DNA from: Arsenicicoccus sp. oral taxon 190
GTDB taxonomy: Bacteria; Actinomycetota; Actinomycetes; Actinomycetales; Dermatophilaceae
Assembly (NCBI RefSeq): GCF_001189535.1
Contig: NZ_CP012070.1
Coordinates: 2,976,001-3,040,000 of the forward strand
Reading direction: 5' to 3'
Length of the DNA: 64,000 nucleotides
The position numbers and the translations under genes were made by a program. Positions 41,385 to 49,047 of the stretch are shown in pieces (the stretch's first letter is position 1; each line of letters opens with the position of its first letter). Under the pieces are notes generated by a model. The model ran no database searches. It was not told where the DNA came from and saw nothing but the letters and a program-made list of their open reading frames with translations.

Positions 41385-42846
41385 GGGACTGTCCGCTTAG
41401 CGGTGTAAGTGGCGTTTTCATACTCAGCGGTCTTCGGCGGCCGGCATGCGGTCGGCGAAGGTGATGGCGAAGGCGTTCAGCGCTGGCTTCCAACGCATGG
41501 TCCATCGTGTCTGGCCGGTGCCCTTGGGGTCCAGACTCCTGGTCACCAGGTACAGGACTTTCATCGCGGCCTGCTCGTTGGGGAAGTGCCCTCGGGCACG
41601 GACCGCGCGTCGGTACCGGGCGTTGAGCGACTCGATCGCGTTGGTCGAGCAGATCACCTTGCGGATCTCCACGTGGTAGTCCAGGAACGGGATGAACTCA
41701 CCCCAGGCGTTCTCCCACAGGGTGCGGATCGCGGGGTAGGCCTTGCCCCACTTCTCGGCGAACTCCTCGTACCGGTCCCGTGCCGCGGCCGCGGTGGGGG
41801 CGGTGTAGATCGGTTTGAGGTCCTTGCTGATCGAGTCCCAGTACTTTCTGCTGGCGTAGCGGAAGGTGTTGCGGATCAAGTGGATGATGCACGTCTGCAC
41901 GATGGCCTGCGGAAACACCGCGTTCACGCTGTCGGGTAGCCCCTTCAGGCCGTCGCACACGACGAAGAAGACATCCTTGACCCCGCGGTTGCGGAGCTCG
42001 GTCAGCACGGCCAGCCAGTACTTGGCCGACTCACCATCCCCGTCACCGGCCCACATCCCCAGCACGTCCTTGCAGCCGTTCAGATCCACCCCGATCGCGG
42101 CGTAGAACGGCCGGTTACGCACCTGCCCGTCACGGACCTTCACCACGATGGCGTCGATGAAGACCGCGGCGTAGACCTTCTCCAACGGCCGCGCCCACCA
42201 CGTGGTCATCTCCTCCACGACGCGGTCGGTGATGCGGCTGACGGTGTCTTTCGACACCGATGCCCCGTACACCTCGGCCAGATGAGCTGAGATCTCGCCG
42301 GTGGTCAGTCCCTTGGCGTACAGGGACAGGACCATGGCGTCCAGGTCACCCAGGCGGCGTTGGCGCTTCTTGACCAGCTGCGGCTCGAACGAGCCGTTGC
42401 GGTCCCGGGGCACCTCGATCTCGACGGGGCCGGCGTTGTCGGTGATCACGGTCTTGGACCGCATCCCGTTGCGGGAGTTGCCGCTGCCACGCCCTGCCGG
42501 GTCGTGCTTGTCGTAGCCCAGGTGCTCGGACATCTCTTCATCCAGAGCTGTCTCGACGACCATCTTCGTCAGCTGCTTGAGCAGCCCATCCGGGCCGGTC
42601 AGGTCCATCCCGGCGTCCTTGGCAGCCAGCACCATCTGCCGGATCACGGCCGCGTTCGCTGCCGACAGATCCTGCCCAGCCGGGGGCTGCCCGTCCGGCG
42701 CTGCCGCGCCGAACGCCTCACCCGAGGCGTCCTCGAGTGGCTCCTGCGGTTCGAGTTCGTCCACGTGCTTCAGTGTCTCGGTCATGACGACCCTCCTGCC
42801 CCTTCCAGGGCGATCAGGCCACTTACACCGTTAGAGCGACAGACCC
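41385..42846 (-). mobile_element. IS256-family insertion sequence
   Basis: A 1462-bp element. Imperfect terminal inverted repeats begin GGGACTGTC on the left and GGGTCTGTC on the right (reverse complement) and share an identical inner part CGGTGTAAGTGGC (41396-41413 region and its mirror). The flanks carry an exact 8-bp duplication, CCCTCCCC (41377-41384 and 42847-42854), the size expected for IS256. It carries one transposase gene and landed in a C/T-rich stretch between the aceE terminator and the next hairpin, harming no gene. The intact target duplication suggests recent insertion. Confidence 0.9.
41424..42785 (-). CDS. IS256-family transposase
   Basis: A 453-residue Mutator-type DDE transposase, intact. 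Catalytic residues lie in VYAAVFIDAIVVKVRDGQ (first Asp), VVCDGLKGLPD (second Asp) and the family signature STNAIESLNARYRR (Glu). The N-terminal part has the LTKMVVETALDEEMSEHLGYDKHD block and GRGSGNSRNG motif common in actinobacterial IS256 members. The first 45 residues are acidic and variable. No frameshift is seen, so the element may be active. Confidence 0.95.
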   Translation of the reverse strand: MTETLKHVDELEPQEPLEDASGEAFGAAAPDGQPPAGQDLSAANAAVIRQMVLAAKDAGMDLTGPDGLLKQLTKMVVETALDEEMSEHLGYDKHDPAGRGSGNSRNGMRSKTVITDNAGPVEIEVPRDRNGSFEPQLVKKRQRRLGDLDAMVLSLYAKGLTTGEISAHLAEVYGASVSKDTVSRITDRVVEEMTTWWARPLEKVYAAVFIDAIVVKVRDGQVRNRPFYAAIGVDLNGCKDVLGMWAGDGDGESAKYWLAVLTELRNRGVKDVFFVVCDGLKGLPDSVNAVFPQAIVQTCIIHLIRNTFRYASRKYWDSISKDLKPIYTAPTAAAARDRYEEFAEKWGKAYPAIRTLWENAWGEFIPFLDYHVEIRKVICSTNAIESLNARYRRAVRARGHFPNEQAAMKVLYLVTRSLDPKGTGQTRWTMRWKPALNAFAITFADRMPAAEDR

Positions 42847-42856
42847 CCCTCCCCCC

Positions 42857-42888
42857 GCGATCGTGGACCGTTTGTGCCGTATGGCGAC
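42857..42888 (+). repeat. left half of a hairpin split by the IS481 element
   Basis: The segment CGATCGTGGACCGTTTG followed by TGCCGTATGGCGAC, joined to the sequence at 44292-44312 (CAAACCCGTCCACGTCGGC), rebuilds a GTGGAC-GTTTG / CAAAC-GTCCAC hairpin. The IS481 element sits in its loop. It is related to the hairpins at 41296 and 45394. Confidence 0.6.
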
Positions 42889-44278
42889 TGTGAAGTCCGG
42901 ACACATGTGAGACCGGGATGTCCGGAGAGATCTGAGACTGCTGTTCTAGGCGTGTGGGGCGTGCTTGATCGCTATGCGTAGTGCATGGCGGGGAAGCAGG
43001 CGGCGCGTATGGCTCTGTTGGACAACGCGTGCAGGATCGAGGCGCAGTACGGCACGAAGGCGGCGTTCCCGGATGGGTTCGCCGCCTTCGCGCGGGCCCA
43101 TGGGATACCGAAGGCTACGGCCTACCGGCACCGGGAAAGGGCGCTGCGGGAAGGGTCGTGGCAGCCCCGGTCGCGCCGTCCTGGGTCCAGTCCCAAGCAG
43201 GTGCCCGACTTCGTGGCCGGGCGGATCGTGGCGCTGCGCGCCGGGGCCGAGTTGGACGAGGGCGCGGACTTCATCCGGGCGGTGCTGATCGCCGAGGCCG
43301 AGCGCGACCAGTGGGCGAGCAAGGGGCTCGTCGTGCCGGCCCGCTCGACGATCAACCAGGTCCTCAAACGGGCGGGGATGCTGCGTACCAATCCCAAGAA
43401 GCGACCTCGGTCGTCCTATCGACGGTTCGCCTACGCCCGCCCGCGGGACTGCTACCAGATCGACGGCACCAACCTGACCGGGCTCGGGTTCGGCACCGGC
43501 ACGGTGTGCATCATCGAGGTCCTCGACGACGCCACCCGCACCCTGGTCGCCGCGCACGTGTGCGCCGCCGAGACCAGTGTTGACGCGCGGGCCGCGCTGA
43601 CCAGGGCCATCGCGGCCTTCGGCGCGCCCGGGATCGTCTTGTCCGACAACGGGGCCGCGTTCGCCAGACACTCCCGCGCCGGGGCCACCCCGGCGCCGAC
43701 CAAGTTCTTCGAGCTGGTCGACCGGCACGGGACACGACTGATCCACTCCAGCCCGTACCACCCGCAGACCTGCGGCAAGTGCGAGCGGCACCACCAGACC
43801 AGCAAGCAGTGGCTGACTCGCCGTGTGCGTGAGCTCACCGCCGCGGGTCATCCACCGACCTGCATCGCCGACGTCCAGGCCCTCGTGGACCAGTACCAGG
43901 AGTACTACAACCAGCGCCGCTGGCACTCTGCCTTGAACAGCACACCCGCCCAGGCGTGGGCCGAGGCCGCCGCGCGCGGCGATCTCGGCGGCCCGACCCG
44001 CCTGCCTGCCCAACGAGACGCTGACATCCGCGCAGCGAAGGTCAGCACCGAGGGCCGCGTCCGTTTCGGCAGGCTGCGGTTCAGCGTCGGACGATCCCGA
44101 GCCGGCAGCACCGTCACGATCCTTGTCGACGGCAACCACGCCAATGTCCACGATCACGAGGGCACTTGGATCGGGCACCTCACCATCGACTGGGACACCA
44201 CCGACCAAGGACGAATCGCGGCCTAACCTGTCTCACATCTATCCGGACACCACGTCTCACATGTATCCGGACAGCACA
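42889..44278 (+). mobile_element. IS481-family insertion sequence
   Basis: A 1390-bp element bounded by TGTG...CACA ends. Each end has a roughly 50-base inverted repeat holding two tandem copies of TGTCCGGANANATGTGAGAC (TGTCCGGA, then GTGAGAC or CTGAGAC), which probably bind the transposase. A 13-bp direct repeat, GCCGTATGGCGAC, flanks it at 42876-42888 and 44279-44291, a plausible target duplication for this family. It encodes one intact transposase and lies 42 bases from the IS256 element. Confidence 0.85.
42985..44226 (+). CDS. IS481-family transposase
   Basis: A 413-residue integrase-fold transposase. An N-terminal helix-turn-helix region (about 1-70, with FARAHGIPKATAYRHRERAL) precedes a catalytic core with YQIDGTNLTG (first Asp), IVLSDNGAAFARH (second Asp) and GKCERHHQTSKQWL (Glu, 35 residues or so later), then the NQRRWHSALNSTPAQAW motif. 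A C-terminal beta-rich part (about 330-413) follows. Intact and probably functional. The stop lies about 50 bases inside the right inverted repeat. Confidence 0.93.
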   Translation: MAGKQAARMALLDNACRIEAQYGTKAAFPDGFAAFARAHGIPKATAYRHRERALREGSWQPRSRRPGSSPKQVPDFVAGRIVALRAGAELDEGADFIRAVLIAEAERDQWASKGLVVPARSTINQVLKRAGMLRTNPKKRPRSSYRRFAYARPRDCYQIDGTNLTGLGFGTGTVCIIEVLDDATRTLVAAHVCAAETSVDARAALTRAIAAFGAPGIVLSDNGAAFARHSRAGATPAPTKFFELVDRHGTRLIHSSPYHPQTCGKCERHHQTSKQWLTRRVRELTAAGHPPTCIADVQALVDQYQEYYNQRRWHSALNSTPAQAWAEAAARGDLGGPTRLPAQRDADIRAAKVSTEGRVRFGRLRFSVGRSRAGSTVTILVDGNHANVHDHEGTWIGHLTIDWDTTDQGRIAA

Positions 44279-44391
44279 GCCGTATGGCGACCAAACCCGT
44301 CCACGTCGGCAGGGTGATGGGGCGTCGCCGTCATCCACAGGCGGGCTCCCCTCGATAGCCATGACTCCCCCGCCGAAGCCACCCTGCGGAC

Positions 44392-45365
44392 ATGATCATC
44401 GACACGAGTGCCGACCCCGTCGACGCCCTGCTGCTCGCTCAGGACGAGGTCGTCTCCCGGCAGCAGCTGCTCCAGCTCGGTCTGAGCCCGGGGCGCATCA
44501 GGGGCCTCTCCCGGCACTGGCAGCATCCCTTCGCCGGCGTCTATGTGGCGGTCCGGGCGGGCAGACCGCTGACCTTCCGGCAGCGGGCTCGCGCCGGTCT
44601 GCTCGCGGCCGGCGATGGCTCTCGGCTGCGGGGTCGCAGCGCCGGGTACCCCCAGGGTCTCGTGGACGAGGAGCCGGACGTGGTCGAGGTGCTCGACCCC
44701 TGGACCGATCGACCCCGCGGCCGCCACCCGAGGATCGCCTTCGTCCGGGAGCGACCTCGAGTTCGTCTCGCGTCAGCCGTGTTTCGTGGCCTGCCGTGCA
44801 CCCAGCCGGAGGACACCGTGCTGGACCTGTGCGGCGAGGGTGGTGAGCGCCAGACGCTGACCCGGCTCGCACGCGCCTGCCAACGCCGTCTGACCACCGC
44901 CGAGCTGCTGCTGGGGCGGATGGCCGGCCGCCGGCGGGTGCGCCACCGTCGCCTGCTCAAGGAGATCCTGCTCGACGTCGCCGCGGGCGTGCACTCCCAC
45001 CTCGCGAAGCGCTGGGTGGACGACGTCGAGCGCCCGCACGGTCTCCCCCCCTGGAGCGGCAGCATGTCGTCCCGCAGACCGGGCACGCGGCGGACGGTCT
45101 GCACCGCCCCACCGGCACCCTGCTGGAGCTGGACGGGGCGGCGTTCCATCGCGACGAGGTGAGGTTCCGCGACACCCGCCTTGACGCCCAGCACGCCGCC
45201 CTGTCCTACGCCACCTTCCGGGCCGACTGGGCGTCCGTCACCTACCGGGCCTGCGAGACGGCGCGGGAGTTCGCGATAATGCTGCGCTCCCGGGGGTGGG
45301 ACGGCGAGCTGACGCCGTGCCCGTCCTGCGAGTACGCGGCCCCACGAGCTCGGCGAGCGTCGTGA
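44392..45365 (+). pseudogene. AbiEi-like antitoxin/DUF559-type protein, frameshifted
   Basis: Resembles the actinobacterial proteins annotated as type IV toxin-antitoxin AbiEi antitoxin or DUF559-like: a winged-helix start (DALLLAQDEVVSRQQLLQLGLSPGRIRGL), middle QPEDTVLDLCGEGGE, AKRWVDDVERPHGLPP, and a C-terminal nuclease-like block with LLELDGAAFHRDEVRFRDTRLDAQHAA and the final LRSRGWDGELTPCPSC. The reading frame breaks in a seven-C run (45045-45051): residues up to HGLPP are in one frame and the continuation, from LERQHVV, in another. One extra C restores about 324 residues. No partner toxin gene is adjacent. GC-rich error or true inactivation cannot be told apart here. Confidence 0.7.
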
Positions 45366-45393
45366 GGCCGCGTCAACCCCTCCGGCCCCTCGC

Positions 45394-45443
45394 CGACGTG
45401 GACGGGTTTGGTCGCCATACGGCCCAAACAGACCACGTTGTCG
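45394..45443. terminator. hairpin with GTGGAC/CCACG arms between convergent genes
   Basis: CGACGTGGACGGGTTTGG pairs imperfectly with CCCAAACAGACCACGTTGTCG around a GTCGCCATACGG loop. It is an inverted relative of the hairpin split by the IS481 element (shared GGTCGCCATACGGC core) and lies between the AbiEi-like gene and glpQ, as a bidirectional terminator would. Confidence 0.6.
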
Positions 45444-45473
45444 GGAAAAGGAGAGGGAGGGAGAGGGAGGGGG

Positions 45474-46643
45474 TCAGCGGTTGGACCAGAAGACGTCCCG
45501 GGCCACCACGCCGGTGTCGGGGTTGTCGGTGAAGAGCCCGTCCAGACCGGTCTTGAGGTAGGTGACCTGCTCCTGGACCGCCTTGCCGTAGTCGGCGGGG
45601 TTGGCGCCGTTCCACAGGTCCTTGGCCATGAACTGGTTCTCGTTGCGGAAGGTCCACGGGATCACCTTGAGCCCGAGCCGGTGCGCGTCACCGACCAGCG
45701 AGGTGGGCTGGCCCAGCGTGCCGTCGGCCTTCTTGGGGATCACGAAGAACTTCTCCGGCCCGATCCCGTTGGCGAACCGGGAGATCTCCTTCAGGCCCTT
45801 CGGCGTCATCCAGTCCTGGTAGAGCCGCTTGTCGCCGCGCGAGATCAGGTCGTAGGGGCCGTCCAGCGGGCCGGTCCCGGTCCACGCGAGGAAGGTGGAG
45901 CTCGCCTTGTAGCCGTAGCGGAACCGCAGGTCCTTGAGGTTGGTGATCTCGAAGGACTGGATCCACATCGGCGCGTTGCGCTTGTTGAGGCCGTACTTCT
46001 CGGTGAGCTGCACGACAGCCGGCTCGGGGTTGAGCCCCTTGGCGTGGAAGTAGGTGGAGTGCTTGATCTCCGGGATGATGCCGATGGTGCGGCGGTACTT
46101 CCGGGACAGCCGCTCGCGCAGCTGCAGCACCTCCTCGTAGGTCGGGACCTGGTACATCCCGTCGTAGATCGTGTTGCGCTGCCGAACGGTGGCGAGGCGC
46201 TCCTTGGCGCGCAGCGTCCTGAGCTCGGCGAGGGTGAAGTCCTCGGTGAACCAGCCGGTCACGTCGACGCCGTCGAGCTTCTTGGTGGTCTTGCGGGACG
46301 CGAACTCCGGGTGCGACGCTACGTCAGTGGTCCCCGAGATCTCGGGCTCGTGCCGGTCGACCAGCTGGCCGTCCTTGGTCATCACCAGGTCGGGCTCGAT
46401 GTAGTCGGCGCCCATGGCGACGGCGAGCTCGTAGGCGGCGATGGTGTGCTCGGGGCGGTAGCCGGACGCCCCGCGGTGGGCGACGACCAGCGGCTGCGGC
46501 ATGCCCTTCGCGTCGGTGTAGGCGTGCCCGCGACCCTGCCCGTGACCGTCGTCGGTCTGCGGGCGGGCGGCGGAGGACAGGGCGGTGACGGGGATCATGG
46601 CGGCCGCGGCGACGACGGCCACGGCGACGTGGGTGCGCTTCAT
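45474..46643 (-). CDS. glpQ: secreted glycerophosphodiester phosphodiesterase GlpQ
   Basis: Hydrolyses glycerophosphodiesters to glycerol 3-phosphate and an alcohol outside the cytoplasm. The 389-residue protein has a Sec-type signal peptide (MKRTHVAVAVVAAAAMIPVTALSSA), then the family start LVVAHRGASGYRPEHT, YIEPDLVMTKDGQLVDRHEPEI with metal and catalytic His, IGIIPEIKHS, and the late GLKVIPWTFRNENQ and GLDGLFTDNPDTG blocks. This longer form is typical of periplasmic or secreted GlpQ. TAGGGT lies seven bases before the ATG. It is divergent from fasR. Confidence 0.93.
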   Translation of the reverse strand: MKRTHVAVAVVAAAAMIPVTALSSAARPQTDDGHGQGRGHAYTDAKGMPQPLVVAHRGASGYRPEHTIAAYELAVAMGADYIEPDLVMTKDGQLVDRHEPEISGTTDVASHPEFASRKTTKKLDGVDVTGWFTEDFTLAELRTLRAKERLATVRQRNTIYDGMYQVPTYEEVLQLRERLSRKYRRTIGIIPEIKHSTYFHAKGLNPEPAVVQLTEKYGLNKRNAPMWIQSFEITNLKDLRFRYGYKASSTFLAWTGTGPLDGPYDLISRGDKRLYQDWMTPKGLKEISRFANGIGPEKFFVIPKKADGTLGQPTSLVGDAHRLGLKVIPWTFRNENQFMAKDLWNGANPADYGKAVQEQVTYLKTGLDGLFTDNPDTGVVARDVFWSNR

Positions 46644-46650
46644 GGCCGCG

Positions 46651-46656
46651 ACCCTA
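46651..46656 (-). promoter_or_regulatory. leaderless-type -10 box of glpQ
   Basis: TAGGGT on the minus strand ends seven bases before the glpQ ATG at 46643; no ribosome binding site is present. Confidence 0.45.
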
Positions 46657-46785
46657 GGGACGCCAGGCGTCACCCATCGGTCACCCGGATGAACACTTGG
46701 GTGCACCGGGTGTCGACTTCGTGTCACCCGAGCAGCCCAGGCGCCGTATGCCGCCTCCCGTGGCCGGTTGTGGAGGTCGGACAAC

Positions 46786-46791
46786 TAGAGT
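46786..46791 (+). promoter_or_regulatory. leaderless-type -10 box of fasR
   Basis: TAGAGT ends six bases before the ATG at 46798 with no ribosome binding site between. Confidence 0.45.
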
Positions 46792-46797
46792 GGGGTG

Positions 46798-47976
46798 ATG
46801 CCCTCCGCCCCGCCGATGCCGAGCCCCGCGTCGCTGCGGCGGGTGCAGTCCAGCGCCGGTGCGCTCGCCACCGCCGCGACCGCGCGCATCGAGGCGCGGC
46901 ACGAGTGGTACCGCGCCCTCTCGGCGGAGGACCGGTCCTGGGTCGGCCTGGTGGCCCAGGCCGGCATCGGCAGCTTCCTGACCTGGCTGCGGGACCCGGG
47001 CTCGGCCCCCATGGTGACCACGGACGTCTTCGGGACGGCGCCGCGCGAGCTGACCCGGTCGGTGACGCTGGCCCAGACCCTGGACCTGGTGCGCAGCGTG
47101 GTGGGCGTCGTCGAGGAGCGGGTGGACGAGCTGGCCGCGGAGGACGACGAGCCGGCGCTGCGGGAGGCGGTGCTGCGCTACAGCCGCGAGGTGGCCTTCG
47201 CGGCGGCCCAGATCTACGCGGAGGCGGCCGAGAGCCGGGGCGCCTGGGACGCGCGGCTGGAGTCCCTCGTGGTGGACGCCGTCATCCGTGGGGAGGCGGA
47301 CAACTCGTTGCGCTCGCGCGCGACCGCGCTCGGGTGGGGCTCGATCGAGCACGTCACCGTGGTGGCGGGGCCCAGCCCGCGCGAGGAGACGGCCCACGTC
47401 ATGACCTCGCTGCGCCGGGCGGCCAACCGGCTCGGCGTCGAGGCGCTGAGCGCGGTCCAGGGCCGGCGGCTGCTGGTCATCCTCGGTGGCACCGAGGACC
47501 CGCGCGGCGCGACCGAGCAGCTGCTCGCCTACTTCGGCGACGGGCCGGTGGTGCTGGGCCCGACGGTGCCGCACCTCTTCGCGGCGGGTCGGTCGGCCCG
47601 GACCGCCCTGTCCGGGCTCGCCGCCGCCCGGGCCTGGCCGGAGGTCCCGCGCCCGGCCGACGCCGCCGAGCTGCTGCCCGAGCGGGTCCTTGCCGGCGAC
47701 AACCAGGCCCGCAAGGCGCTGCTGGACCGGATCCACGCCCCGCTGCTGCGGGCCGGCGGCGGGCTCCTCGAGACCGCCGACCGCTACCTGGACGAGGTGA
47801 GCCTGGAGGCCACGGCGCGGGCGCTCTTCGTCCACGCCAACACCGTGCGCTACCGCCTGGGGCGGATCGCCGAGATCACGGGCTACGACCTGGCGCTGCC
47901 CCGCGAGGCCTACGCGGTGCGCGTCGCCCTCGCCCTGGGCCGCCTGTCCACGCCGCCCACCGCCCCGTGGCGCTGA
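46798..47976 (+). CDS. fasR: PucR/FasR-type regulator of fatty acid synthesis
   Basis: A 392-residue regulator with a C-terminal PucR-type helix-turn-helix (about 320-385: LLETADRYLDEVSLEATARALFVHANTVRYRLGRIAEITGYDL). The middle has a GGDEF-like degenerate domain typical of the CdaR/PucR group and the N-terminal half is helical. In Streptomyces the equivalent gene, FasR, precedes fabD-fabH-acpP-fabF and activates that operon, and here the order is the same, so the same role is strongly inferred. The ATG at 46798 follows TAGAGT by six bases; a GTG directly before it is an alternative start. Confidence 0.9.
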   Translation: MPSAPPMPSPASLRRVQSSAGALATAATARIEARHEWYRALSAEDRSWVGLVAQAGIGSFLTWLRDPGSAPMVTTDVFGTAPRELTRSVTLAQTLDLVRSVVGVVEERVDELAAEDDEPALREAVLRYSREVAFAAAQIYAEAAESRGAWDARLESLVVDAVIRGEADNSLRSRATALGWGSIEHVTVVAGPSPREETAHVMTSLRRAANRLGVEALSAVQGRRLLVILGGTEDPRGATEQLLAYFGDGPVVLGPTVPHLFAAGRSARTALSGLAAARAWPEVPRPADAAELLPERVLAGDNQARKALLDRIHAPLLRAGGGLLETADRYLDEVSLEATARALFVHANTVRYRLGRIAEITGYDLALPREAYAVRVALALGRLSTPPTAPWR

Positions 47977-48014
47977 CGCGCGAGCCTACCCGCGCGTACC
48001 CCCACCGTTTTGTA

Positions 48015-48033
48015 GGGATCCTCCAAAGATCCC
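48015..48033. promoter_or_regulatory. inverted repeat upstream of fabD, candidate FasR operator
   Basis: GGGATC-N7-GATCCC lies 61 bases before the fabD GTG, inside an unusually AT-rich stretch (about 48008-48045). Its position between fasR and its expected target operon suggests an operator, but the match to a known FasR site was not checked. It might instead act as a weak terminator for fasR. Confidence 0.35.
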
Positions 48034-48093
48034 CCGGGTTATTGGCCAGCATCGCGCGAGGCGGCGGGGGCGGGGCCGCGACAGAGTAGGACC

Positions 48094-49047
48094 GTGCTAG
48101 CCATCGTGTGCCCTGGACAGGGCTCCCAGTCCCCCGGATTCCTCGCCCCGTGGCTCGAGCTGCCGGGCTTCCGAGACCGGCTGGAGTGGTTCTCCGCCGT
48201 CGTCGACCACGACCTCGTGGCCCACGGGACCGTCTCGGAGATGGACACGATCAAGGACACCGCCGTCGCCCAGCCGCTCATCGTCGGGGCCGGCCTGCTG
48301 AGCCTGCTGGCCCTCTTCGAGCACCCCGCCGCCGGCTACCCGGTCATCGGGATCGGCGGCGGCCACTCCGTCGGCGAGATCACCGCGGCGTGCGCGGCGG
48401 GTGTCCTCACCGCCGAGCAGTCGCTGGTCTTCGTCCGCGAGCGCGGGGCCGGTATGGCGCGCGCCGCCGCCCTCGCCCCCACCGGCATGAGCGCGGTGCT
48501 GGGCGGCGCCCCGGACGACGTGGCCGCCACGCTGGAGCGGCACGGGCTGACGGCCGCCAACGTCAACGGCGGCGGCCAGACCGTGGCCGCGGGGACGGTG
48601 GAGCAGCTGGAGGCGCTGGCGGCGGAGTCGCCGGCCAAGGCCCGCGTGATCCCGCTGCCCGTGGCCGGCGCCTTCCACACCGAGCACATGGCCCCGGCCC
48701 AGGAGCGCCTCGCCGTCCTGGCCCGCGGGGTCACCTCCCACGACGCCCGCGTCCCGCTGGTCTCCAACAAGGACGGTCAGGTGGTGCGCGAGGGCGGCGA
48801 GGTGCTGCGGCGCCTCGTCAGCCAGGTCGCCAGCCCGGTGCGCTGGGACCTGTGCATGGAGACGATGGTGCAGCACGGGGTCACCGGCCTGATCGAGGTG
48901 CCGCCCGCCGGCACCCTCACCGGCCTCGCCAAGCGCAACATGCCCGGCGTGGAGCTGCTGGCCCTCAAGACGCCCGACGACCTCGAGGCGGCCCACCGCA
49001 TGGTCCGCGAGCACGGCGAGCAGCCGGGGACGGGGAAGGACGCATGA
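48094..49047 (+). CDS. fabD: malonyl-CoA:ACP transacylase FabD
   Basis: Loads malonyl groups from CoA onto acyl carrier protein for fatty acid elongation. The 317-residue protein has CPGQGSQSPGF at the start, catalytic Ser92 in GGGHSVGEI (GHSxG), the conserved Arg in FVRERGAGM, NVNGGGQTVAAG, catalytic His195 in AGAFHTEHM and ETMVQHGVTGLIEVPPAG. A GTG start is used. It opens the fabD-fabH-acpP-fabF cluster and its stop overlaps the fabH start by four bases. Confidence 0.95.
   Translation: MLAIVCPGQGSQSPGFLAPWLELPGFRDRLEWFSAVVDHDLVAHGTVSEMDTIKDTAVAQPLIVGAGLLSLLALFEHPAAGYPVIGIGGGHSVGEITAACAAGVLTAEQSLVFVRERGAGMARAAALAPTGMSAVLGGAPDDVAATLERHGLTAANVNGGGQTVAAGTVEQLEALAAESPAKARVIPLPVAGAFHTEHMAPAQERLAVLARGVTSHDARVPLVSNKDGQVVREGGEVLRRLVSQVASPVRWDLCMETMVQHGVTGLIEVPPAGTLTGLAKRNMPGVELLALKTPDDLEAAHRMVREHGEQPGTGKDA

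Noticed and set aside
44392..45365. A working abortive-infection toxin-antitoxin module
   Set aside because: Only an antitoxin-like gene is present, it is frameshifted as given, and no toxin gene lies beside it.
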